Positions 1 to 6,547 of a DNA stretch of 21,567 bases are shown here, one piece after another. The stretch covers positions 1 through 21,567 of the forward strand of contig DASWRQ010000430.1 of assembly GCA_036403095.1 (NCBI GenBank), written 5' to 3'. How positions within the stretch are numbered: the first letter of the stretch is position 1; every line of letters begins with the position of its first letter. Source of the stretch: Kutzneria sp036403095. GTDB taxonomy: Bacteria > Actinomycetota > Actinomycetes > Mycobacteriales > Pseudonocardiaceae. Below the pieces are notes generated by a model. It ran no database searches. It worked only from the letters and a program-made list of their open reading frames with translations, and was not told where the DNA came from. Position numbers and translations under genes: made by a program.

Positions 1-22
1 GGCTGTGGGTTATCTTCATAGT

Positions 23-141
23 GTTTCGGTGGTGTTAGCGGAGGGGAAACGCCCGGTCCCATTCCGAACCCGGAAGCTAAGCCCTCCAGCGCCGATGGTA
101 CTGCACTCGTGAGGGTGTGGGAGAGTAGGACGCCGCCGGAC
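23..141 (+). rRNA. rrf: 5S ribosomal RNA
   Basis: This is the 5S rRNA of the large ribosomal subunit and the last gene of an rRNA operon whose 16S and 23S genes lie to the left of the window. It shows the conserved core CCCATTCCGAACCCGGAAG, the segment GATGGTACTGCACTC, and a 3' tail GGGAGAGTAGGACGCCGCCGG that pairs with the 5' end to close helix I. The length of about 119 nt is normal. Both ends are set by helix pairing and may be off by 1-3 nt. Confidence 0.95.
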
Positions 142-148
142 AAAATTT

Positions 149-205
149 GCCCGATGTGGGTCGAGTTGAGCGAACAACGCTCCTCGACCCGCATCGGGCC
201 TTTTT
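149..205 (+). terminator. rRNA operon intrinsic terminator
   Basis: A 17-bp stem pairs 149-165 (GCCCGATGTGGGTCGAG) with 183-199, with only one G-T wobble. A TTTTT tract follows at 201-205. It starts 8 nt after the 5S rRNA and ends 20 nt before the next start codon, so it ends the rRNA transcript. Confidence 0.9.
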
Positions 206-211
206 ACGTTG

Positions 212-217
212 TACCTT
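212..217 (+). promoter_or_regulatory. -10 box of a leaderless promoter
   Basis: TACCTT fits TAnnnT and ends 7 nt before the GTG at 225, so transcription would begin at or next to the start codon. No Shine-Dalgarno is visible, which agrees. The gene thereby gets its own start just beyond the rRNA terminator. Confidence 0.55.
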
Positions 218-224
218 GTTGCCC

Positions 225-602
225 GTGTCCACACCGCTGCTCGTGATCGACGCCGCCAATGTCGTCGGCTCCGTCCCCGACGGCTGGTGGCGTGACCGCG
301 CCGGCGCCACCACCCGCCTCCGCGACTCCCTCACCGATCTCGCCGCCACAGGCCTCCCCGAGACCGGCTCCCCCATCGACGTCATCCTCGTCGTCGAGGG
401 CAAGGCCCGCTCCGTCATCAGCTCCCCCACTGTCGACGTGCGAGCGGCTACCGGAAGCGGTGACGACCTGATCGTCGAACTTGCCCGCACCGAAGGCGAG
501 GGACGGCCATGCTTTGTGGTGACCGCGGACCGAGGACTCCGCGACCGGCTCACCGAACTCGGCGTACAGCTGCTCGGCCCACGATCGGTGAGGCAACGCT
601 GA
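225..602 (+). CDS. small NYN/PIN-like domain protein
   Basis: The product is a 125-residue soluble protein with the layout of the NYN/PIN-like (YacP-type) nuclease fold. An N-terminal strand ends in an acidic motif (LLVIDAANVVGSVPDGWW). A central strand has ILVVEGKAR, then comes SGDDLIVELA, and near the end VTADRGLRDR, where family members carry the last metal-binding Asp. The acidic residues (D in IDAAN, E in VVEG, DD in SGDD, D in TADRG) sit where metal ligands are expected. That suggests an RNase-like role, which is inference. Similar proteins are often labelled NTP pyrophosphohydrolase, but no MazG or Nudix motif is seen. GTG 225 is chosen because the fold begins there and a leaderless -10 box precedes it; an upstream in-frame start would lie inside the rRNA terminator. 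A gene with a good ribosome site follows 15 nt downstream. Confidence 0.75.
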   Translation: MSTPLLVIDAANVVGSVPDGWWRDRAGATTRLRDSLTDLAATGLPETGSPIDVILVVEGKARSVISSPTVDVRAATGSGDDLIVELARTEGEGRPCFVVTADRGLRDRLTELGVQLLGPRSVRQR

Positions 603-617
603 CCGTGGAGGTCGTCG

Positions 618-805
618 GTGACCGGATGGATCCTGTCGTGGAACCCCCGACAGTTCGATCTCGACCGGCTGCGCGCTGACGGCAACCAGCTCGACGCCTG
701 GTCAAGCAGAACAACGACCTGGCCGGCGCCAGCATCATCCGACAGTCGTTCGCGGGCAATCCGCACCGACTCGACGACCGCCAGTGGCAAGCCCTGGAAC
801 GGTTG
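618..805 (+). pseudogene. truncated EVE-like domain remnant, frameshifted into the KAP NTPase frame
   Basis: GTG 618 has a strong ribosome site (GGAGG 607-611, 6-nt spacing), so a real gene starts here. The first 28 codons read MTGWILSWNPRQFDLDRLRA and then GNQLDAW. The opening WILSWNP resembles the N-terminal strand of EVE/PUA-like domains. Around 697-703 coding continues in another frame as NDLAGASIIRQSFAGNPHRL then DDRQWQAL, which reads like the C-terminal part of the same kind of domain. The middle of an EVE domain (about 130-150 residues in all) is missing. The simplest reading is an internal deletion plus frameshift. In the second frame there is no stop between 680 and the KAP NTPase, so the original protein may have been an EVE-KAP fusion. 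The EVE assignment rests on motif memory and is moderate. Confidence 0.5.
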
Positions 806-2781
806 ATCGACGGTGATGACAGCTCGGTGTCAGCGTTCGACGAGGCCAAAGCGGTAGATGAGGTCACTGTCGTCGACAGCAGCGACAGCTCGTCATCCGT
901 GGTCGACGACACCGGGATCGACGACATCGCCGCCTTGCTGGTGCCGCACATCAGTGGTGAGTCGGCGGACGGCCCGGACCTGCTCGGGATCACGCCCGAC
1001 GCCACCGCGTTGGCCAGTGTGCTGGCGTGGCGGGAATTGGCGCTCCCGCTGGCAGTTGGCCTGTACGGCGAGTGGGGCAGCGGCAAGACGTTTTTCATGT
1101 GCACCGTCGAACGAGCCGTGGACGACCAGGCGGCGAAGGCCGAGGCGGATCGGCAAGTTGGTGCGGCGCAGTGGGAGGTCGAGAAGGTCGAACGGGCGCG
1201 CGACGCCGTGAAAGTCCGGCAGGACTCGACTCCCGACGCTGACGGGATCCGCCCGAGCGACATCCTCGACGAGGTCAAGAACGACGGGGAAGTACAGAAG
1301 CGGCTGCTGGCGCTGTTCACCGAGCTGGGGTTGCTCCAGGGGGTGAGCAGCTTCCGAGACCTGGTCGCAGAAGCCAGCAATATCAGGGAGATTGCCGGCG
1401 AGGCCGCGACCCTGGCTACAGTGCGGGCCGGACGACGTTGGTGGACCTCTCCCCTGGCGGCTGGCGTGTTCGCCGCTGCCCTGGCCGCCGTGATTTGTAT
1501 GCTCATCGGCATCGTGCTCGACGTCGTCGGAAACGGCGACTTCGACATGGTCATCGGCGTGGTCACGGAGATCGCGACGATCGGTTCGGCAGTGGCAGCC
1601 TGGCTGAGCAGGAAGACCGCGGTGGTCCGCGAGGTGCTCAAGGTCGCGAACAGCCTGGAACACAAGGCCAACGCCCGGCTGCAAGAGGTGGAAGGCGCAC
1701 GGGCGCGTGAGCTCGGCGCGGCGGAGACTGCGCTCAACGAAGCCAAAGTCGCACTGGACGAGGCCCGCCGGCGACAAGCGCGCCTTGACGCCGTGGCCGT
1801 CGCCGCCAGGGCGGAACTGGCCGAGCTGTCCGGGCCGCAACGCCTCGTGCGCTACATCGAAGAACGGGCCGGCAGCGAGGACTACTCACGTCACCTGGGC
1901 ATCCTGGCCACGGCGCACCGAGACCTGCGCGAACTCGAACGCCGGCTGGCCGATGCCCGGGCTGCCGGCAAGAGCACGATCGAACGCATCGTGCTGTACA
2001 TCGACGATCTCGACCGATGCTCGCCGCGCAAGGTCGTCCAGGTGCTCGAGACCGTGCACCTGTTGTTGGCCCTGCCATTGTTCGCGGTGGTGGTCGGCGT
2101 CGATCCGCGTTGGCTGTGCCGCTCGCTGCTGGTCGCGCATCCCGATCTGGTCGCCGACCCCCACGACTACCTCGACAAGATCTTCCAGTTCACGTTCACC
2201 ATGCCGGTGATGAGTGCGGAGACCTGCGCGGAGTACCTCGTCGCCGCGGCCGGGCCGGCGCCGAAGCGAGTGGCGCCGAGGCCGGCGCTCACGGATCAGC
2301 CGAGCGAACATCGTCTCGGCGTTGTCGAGGACGAGTCGGTCAGCGCGACCCAGTTGGCCGCGGCGATAGCCCTGGACGAGCGCGACCGAAACCTGTTGCC
2401 CCTGGTGGCCCCGTTGGTCCGGTCCTCGCCGCGACGGGCCAAGCAATTCGGCAACGTGCACCGGCTGGTCAAGGCCCGGGCCTACGCCGACGTGGAAGGG
2501 CGGACGCTGTTGGACGGCGACGACCAGGAGACCAGCCTGCGGTACCTGATGCTCGCGTTGGCGATCGCGCTCGGCCTGCCCGGACCGCGGCCCGGCTCGA
2601 CGATCTGGCCGACATCGCGGAGACCGTCGGTGAGTGGCTGTCCACTGTCGCCACCGACGAGGAAGCGGAGCGCGTGCGCGAGTTCCTCCCCCGCTGCGGA
2701 CCGCTGGCCGAACTCGATCCGCGGCGCCTGCACCCGTGGATCGACCTGGTGCGTCCCTTCACGCCGCCGCGGTCCAGCTGA
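803..2781 (+). pseudogene. KAP-family P-loop NTPase, frameshifted near the 3' end
   Basis: KAP NTPases are membrane-tethered STAND-like ATPases with transmembrane helices inserted between Walker A and Walker B; the plasmid F phage-exclusion protein PifA is a member. Counting from TTG 803, Walker A is GEWGSGKT (residues 89-96). Two hydrophobic segments lie near 217-240 and 248-268, followed by an Ala/Glu/Arg-rich coiled coil (about 285-335). Walker B is IVLYIDDLDRC (396-406) with the KAP-type DDLDRC. Coding then leaves this frame between about 2575 and 2600, in a run of C and G. The other frame supplies LDDLADIAETVGEWLSTVAT and the stop at 2779-2781. Read without the shift, the frame runs on as low-complexity Gly/Arg/Ala sequence to 3493 under the next gene. 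TTG 803 is only the first start codon in this frame; the true start is probably GTG 618. Either a decayed gene or two sequencing errors would explain it. Confidence 0.8.
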
Positions 2782-2801
2782 CCGCGCTCACATGATGGAC
2801 C

Positions 2802-4688
2802 GTGGAACACCGGCCGGCCCGGCTGGTGTTGACTCAGCATGTGACCACTGCGAAGCGTCGTGCCCGGGTCCGCGCCCCCGAACTGGTGGGACGTGGGTGG
2901 CTGAACACCGGGGACAAGGCCATCACGCTGGCGGAGCTGCGGGGCCGCATCACGCTGCTGGACTTCTGGACCTTCTGCTGCATCAACTGCCTGCACGTGC
3001 TGGACGAGCTGCGGCCGCTGGAGGCGGAGTTCGCGGACGTGCTGGTGACGATCGGTGTGCACTCGCCGAAGTTCGTGCACGAGGCCGGTCCGGACGCGCT
3101 CAAGGCGGCGGTGGAGCGGTACGAGGTGCACCACCCGGTGCTGGACGACCCCAACCTGACGACGTGGCAGAACTACGCGGTGAAGGCGTGGCCGACGCTG
3201 GTCCTGGTCGATCCGGAGGGTTACGTGGTGCACGTGGCGGCGGGCGAAGGACATGTGGAGGCGCTGCGCAGGATCATCGCGGAGCTGATCGACGAGCACG
3301 AGGCGAAGGGGACGCTGCGCCGCGGGGACGGCCCGTATGTGCCGCCGCGGCAGCAGGAGACCGAGCTGAGGTTCCCGGCGAAGATCGCGGTGACGGACCG
3401 GAACACGTTGCTGGTGACGGATTCGGCGCATCACAGCGTGGTGGAGCTGGCGGCCGACGGCGAGACGGTCATCCGGCGCATCGGCACGGGTGAGCGTGGA
3501 CGGCAGGACGGCGGCCCGGACGACGCCACCTTCGCGGAGCCGTCGGGGATCACGGTGCTGCCCAAGGAAATCGCGGCCGAGGTCGGCTACGACGTGGTGG
3601 TGGCGGACACGGTCAACCACCTGCTGCGCGGCGTCGAGCTGAGCACGGGCAACGTCACGACGGTCGCCGGCACGGGCGAACAGTGGCGCATGGGCGACAC
3701 GGACGGCCCGGCGGACAAGATCGACCTGACGAGCCCGTGGGACGTGGCCTGGTGGGCCCCGGCCAACGGTGTTGTTGTTGCCATGTCGGGGAATCACACG
3801 CTGAGCTTGTTCGATCCGATCGCCAGGACGGTCAGCCGCTTCGCCGGCACGACGGTGGAGGGCCTGAAGGACGGCCCGGCACTGGAAGCGTTCTTCGCCC
3901 AGACGTCCGGCCTGGCCGCGGACGGGGACAAGCTGTGGCTGGCGGACTCGGAAACCTCGGCGCTGCGGTGGATCGACCGCGATCTCCAGGTGCACACCGC
4001 GGTGGGACAAGGACTTTTCGACTTCGGCCACCGCGACGGCCCGGCGGACCAGGCCCTGCTGCAACATCCGCTCGGCGTCGCGGTGCTGCCCGACGGCAGC
4101 GTGGCCATTGCCGACACCTACAACTCGGCGATTCGGCGCTACGAACCGGAAAGCGGCGAGGTGTCGACGCTCGCCACCGACGTCGCCGAGCCGTCCGGCG
4201 CGGCCATTGTGGACGGTGAGCTGGTGATCGTGGCCTCCGCGGCGCACCGGCTGGAGCGCCCGGTGCCGCCGGGGGTGTCGGCCCGCCTGGTCGCCGGCGA
4301 CGCGCACCAGGTCCGCCGGCCGCCGTCGGAGATCGGCGTCGGCGAGCTCGAACTGGCCGTGGTGTTCACGCCGCCGCCGGGCCAGAAACTGGACGACCGC
4401 TACGGCCCCTCCACCCGCCTGGAGATCACCTCGTCGCCGCCGGAGCTGATCGCCGCCGGCGCGGGCGAATCCACCGACCTGACAAGGAAGTTGACCATCG
4501 CGGCCGGCTTCGCCGAGGGCGTCCTGCACGTCGTCGCACAGGCCGCCAGCTGCGACGACGGCCCCGGCGTCGAGCACCCCGTCTGCCGGCTGACCAGGCA
4601 GGACTGGGGCGTGCCGGTGCGCGTCCGCACCGACGGCCCGCGGCGGCTGGCGCTGGTCATGGGCGGGGTCGACGACCAGGCGACGTAG
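2802..4688 (+). CDS. NHL-repeat thioredoxin-like protein (NHLRC2 type)
   Basis: This 628-residue cytoplasmic protein has a thioredoxin-like domain followed by an NHL beta-propeller, the architecture of NHLRC2. The thioredoxin part (about 28-165) includes GWLNTG, LLDFWTFCCINCLHVLDEL with a CxxC at Cys60/Cys63, and the conserved cis-Pro segment AWPTLVLVDPEG. The propeller (about 185-460) shows repeated blades such as VTDSAHHSVVEL, VADTVNHLLRGVEL and IADTYNSAIRRYEP. A C-terminal beta domain (about 490-628) resembles the matching part of bacterial homologues. A disulfide-exchange or scaffold role is inferred; no substrate can be read. GTG 2802 has a weak -10-like CATGAT (2791-2796) and no Shine-Dalgarno. 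GTG 2841 (VTTAKRRARVRAPELVG) is an equally possible start because similarity begins there. Its stop lies 9 nt before the start of the GroES-like gene. Confidence 0.88.
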   Translation: MEHRPARLVLTQHVTTAKRRARVRAPELVGRGWLNTGDKAITLAELRGRITLLDFWTFCCINCLHVLDELRPLEAEFADVLVTIGVHSPKFVHEAGPDALKAAVERYEVHHPVLDDPNLTTWQNYAVKAWPTLVLVDPEGYVVHVAAGEGHVEALRRIIAELIDEHEAKGTLRRGDGPYVPPRQQETELRFPAKIAVTDRNTLLVTDSAHHSVVELAADGETVIRRIGTGERGRQDGGPDDATFAEPSGITVLPKEIAAEVGYDVVVADTVNHLLRGVELSTGNVTTVAGTGEQWRMGDTDGPADKIDLTSPWDVAWWAPANGVVVAMSGNHTLSLFDPIARTVSRFAGTTVEGLKDGPALEAFFAQTSGLAADGDKLWLADSETSALRWIDRDLQVHTAVGQGLFDFGHRDGPADQALLQHPLGVAVLPDGSVAIADTYNSAIRRYEPESGEVSTLATDVAEPSGAAIVDGELVIVASAAHRLERPVPPGVSARLVAGDAHQVRRPPSEIGVGELELAVVFTPPPGQKLDDRYGPSTRLEITSSPPELIAAGAGESTDLTRKLTIAAGFAEGVLHVVAQAASCDDGPGVEHPVCRLTRQDWGVPVRVRTDGPRRLALVMGGVDDQAT

Positions 4689-4691
4689 GAT
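4686..4691 (+). promoter_or_regulatory. -10 box of a leaderless promoter
   Basis: TAGGAT ends 6 nt before GTG 4698 and overlaps the stop codon of the NHL gene (TAG 4686-4688). The GroES-like gene can therefore be transcribed alone as a leaderless message. Confidence 0.6.
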
Positions 4692-4697
4692 TGCCCC

Positions 4698-5018
4698 GTG
4701 GCAGAGTCAAAGCTCCAGATCCAGATGCTGCACGACCGGGTGCTGGTGAAGATTTCGCCGGAGGACGGTGAGCGCCGCAGCAGCGGCGGCATCGTCATCC
4801 CGGCCACCGCCCAGGTCGCCAAGCGGCTCGCCTGGGGCGACGTGCTGGGCGTCGGCGGGCACGTGCGCAACGTCAAGGTCGGCGACCGGGTGCTGTTCAA
4901 CCCGGAGGACCAGCTCGAGGTCGAGGTGCAGGCCCAGACCTACACCGTCATGCGCGAGCGCGACATCCACGCCATCGCCAACGAACAGACCGACCAGGGC
5001 ACCGGCCTGTACCTCTAG
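4698..5018 (+). CDS. GroES-like co-chaperonin paralogue
   Basis: The 106-residue protein has the chaperonin-10 fold: LHDRVLVKISPEDGERRSSG, the mobile-loop segment GGIVIPATAQVAKRLAWGDV, then VGDRVLFNPEDQLEVEVQAQ and the C-terminal strand TYTVMRERDIHAIA. GroES caps the GroEL folding chamber. No groEL lies next to it here, and the mobile loop (RRSSGGIVIPATAQ) lacks the usual ETTTASGIVLP-type sequence, so it is probably a second, divergent GroES whose partner is uncertain. GTG 4698 is set by the leaderless -10 box and by the domain start. Its stop overlaps that of the convergent gene in a shared CTAG. Confidence 0.85.
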   Translation: MAESKLQIQMLHDRVLVKISPEDGERRSSGGIVIPATAQVAKRLAWGDVLGVGGHVRNVKVGDRVLFNPEDQLEVEVQAQTYTVMRERDIHAIANEQTDQGTGLYL

Positions 5019-5362
5019 CTGCCCTCGCCGTTGCCCTTGGCCCGGCGCCGCTGCTCCTCGGCGCGCTCGCGGCAGCGCCGCAGGAACTCGGCGTCGTCGT
5101 CCGGGTTGCCCGCCACGTGCCGACCGGGCCGGTCGTACTCCGGGAACCGGGACCGGCTCCGCGCCGGGTAGGTCCCGAACCGAGGCTTGCCCACGGCCAG
5201 CCACAGGATCGATCCGACCAGCGGCAGCAGCAGGACAACCAGCAGCCACAGCAGCTTGGGCAGGTGCCGGCACACCGACTCGTCGGTGACGATCACGTCG
5301 ACCAGACAGAAGATCCACAGACAGAAGACCGCGACACCCACGGCGCCGTCGAAGTAGAGCAC
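5015..5362 (-). CDS. small membrane protein with PLDc_N-type domain
   Basis: This 115-residue protein has two hydrophobic segments, VGVAVFCLWIFCLVDVI and LLWLLVVLLLPLVGSILWLA. They are followed by a short basic/acidic cytoplasmic tail ending in RRCRERAEEQRRRAKGN. The two-helix hairpin with PLVGSILWLAVGKPRFG is the phospholipase D N-terminal (PLDc_N) membrane domain, which also occurs alone in many actinobacteria without any catalytic HKD motif, as here. The function is unknown. GTG 5362 is chosen because GGGGGAG lies 8 nt upstream and the first helix begins just after it; the longer reading upstream to 5515 looks non-coding. It is convergent with the GroES-like gene, the two stops sharing CTAG at 5015-5018. 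Confidence 0.8.
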   Translation of the reverse strand: MLYFDGAVGVAVFCLWIFCLVDVIVTDESVCRHLPKLLWLLVVLLLPLVGSILWLAVGKPRFGTYPARSRSRFPEYDRPGRHVAGNPDDDAEFLRRCRERAEEQRRRAKGNGEGS

Positions 5363-5481
5363 CGCTACCACTCCCCCTGATGTTTTCCGACGACGCAGAT
5401 ACTGGCACGAACCCCTGACAATCCGTGCGTGACTTGCCAAACCGGGCAGCGCAGGGGCTCGCATCCTCCCAGGTTGATCTT

Positions 5482-5513
5482 GTTGTGTCCGGCGGTTTTC
5501 GGTGGGTTGTGTC
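5482..5513. repeat. short direct repeat upstream of the secreted-protein gene
   Basis: GTTGTGTC occurs at 5482-5489 and again at 5506-5513, 24 bp apart and therefore about two helical turns. A small hairpin (CCCGG 5522-5526 with CCGGG 5532-5536) follows. These lie in the 232-bp gap 5363-5594, which otherwise shows no gene. Paired activator sites are possible but unproven. Confidence 0.3.
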
Positions 5514-5594
5514 ACGGCTTTCCCGGTAACGCCGGGCAGTCCCCGCTGCGACCCTTTGGGTGGACGTACTCACGTTTCTCGAAGGGGGGAACCC

Positions 5595-6488
5595 GTGAAG
5601 GGTTCTTGGTTGATGAAACGCGCCCTCAGCGTGGTGGTGCTGGCGGCCGCCGGCGTCGGCGTGCTCGGCGTGGCCCAGGCCGGCGCCCTGCCGGTCACCA
5701 CCGGCTCGCTGGCCTTCTCCGGCGACCCGGGCGACTGGATCAGCGGCGGCGACTCGTACTCGTACTCGACCGCCAACAACGACACGCTCACCGTGTACGG
5801 CTCCGAGGACAACGGCGGACTGGACGTTTCCGTGCGGGGCAAGAACAGCGACAACTGGGACCTGCACCTGCAGGCCCCGTCCGGCCAGGCGCTGAAGGCC
5901 GGCACCTACGACGGCGCCACTCGGTGGCCGTTCCAGGCGCCGACCGCGCCCGGTCTCGACCTGTCCGGCAACGGCCGGGGCTGCAACACCTCGAAGGGCA
6001 CCTTCACCATCCAGGACGTGGTGTTCGGCCCGCACGGCTACGTGCAGACGCTGGACGCGACGTACGAGCAGCACTGCGAGGGCGGCACCACGGCCGCTCG
6101 CGGTGAGGTGCACATCGCCAACCCGGCGCCGCCGGCCGAGCTCGGCACGCAGGTCGTGGTGGCCACCAACGGGACCGCGAGCACGCTCAACGGCAACGCC
6201 TACATCAGCGGCACCGTCACCTGCAACGAGAACAACGTGGCCGTCGGGCTGTCCGGCACGGTGACGCAGGTGGCGCACAACATCATCATCCGCGCCAACT
6301 ACTCGGCCACCGTGACCTGCAAGGCCGGCCAGGCCGTGCCGTGGACGGCGACCGCCGTGCCGACCGGCACCACGCCATTCACCAAGGGCAAGGTCGAGGT
6401 GCTGACGCACTCCAGCGCCACCGACCCGGTCTACAACGTCGACGTCACCACGGACACCACGTCCGTGGTCACGCTGAAGAAGGTCTAA
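5595..6488 (+). CDS. secreted protein of unknown function
   Basis: I do not recognise this 297-residue protein. It begins with a classical signal peptide: MKRA, a hydrophobic core LSVVVLAAAGVGVLGV, and likely cleavage after AQA near residue 29. The mature part is rich in Gly, Thr, Asn and Ser with beta-strand character. It contains four cysteines, in GRGCNTS, YEQHCEGG, VTCNENN and VTCKAGQ, which could form two disulfides. The first half (to about 180) and the second half (about 180-297) look like separate beta-sandwich modules. No sortase signal, transmembrane anchor or catalytic motif is visible, so it is probably released. GTG 5595 is preferred because GGGGGGA (5584-5590) lies just upstream; ATG 5613 is an alternative. 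A strong terminator follows 10 nt after the stop. Confidence 0.78.
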   Translation: MKGSWLMKRALSVVVLAAAGVGVLGVAQAGALPVTTGSLAFSGDPGDWISGGDSYSYSTANNDTLTVYGSEDNGGLDVSVRGKNSDNWDLHLQAPSGQALKAGTYDGATRWPFQAPTAPGLDLSGNGRGCNTSKGTFTIQDVVFGPHGYVQTLDATYEQHCEGGTTAARGEVHIANPAPPAELGTQVVVATNGTASTLNGNAYISGTVTCNENNVAVGLSGTVTQVAHNIIIRANYSATVTCKAGQAVPWTATAVPTGTTPFTKGKVEVLTHSSATDPVYNVDVTTDTTSVVTLKKV

Positions 6489-6498
6489 GCGCCGCAAC

Positions 6499-6534
6499 AC
6501 AAAGGGCCCCTCCGCGAGCGGAGGGGCCCTTTGT
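6499..6534. terminator. bidirectional terminator between convergent genes
   Basis: A perfect 17-bp inverted repeat (ACAAAGGGCCCCTCCGC at 6499-6515 with its complement at 6518-6534) separates the stop of the secreted-protein gene (6488) from that of fadE5 (6548). The AAAG...CTTT ends give a short T run in either direction, so it can terminate both genes. Confidence 0.88.
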
Positions 6535-6547
6535 CGTCAGTGGACCG

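Noticed and set aside
2600..3493. Continuation of the KAP frame to 3493
   Set aside because: After about 2590 the translation is low-complexity Gly/Arg/Ala and overlaps the well-supported NHL gene, while another frame carries the sensible KAP end.
2469..4577. Long minus-strand open frame (702 codons) opposite the KAP and NHL genes
   Set aside because: Composition is Arg/His/Gln/Val-rich as expected of the antisense of GC-rich coding DNA; no domain is recognisable and the plus strand carries clear genes.
5520..5594. Possible c-di-AMP (ydaO) riboswitch before the secreted-protein gene
   Set aside because: GGGGGGAACCC resembles one segment, but the other conserved blocks, including the 3' CCGACAGCTAAC-like part, are absent.
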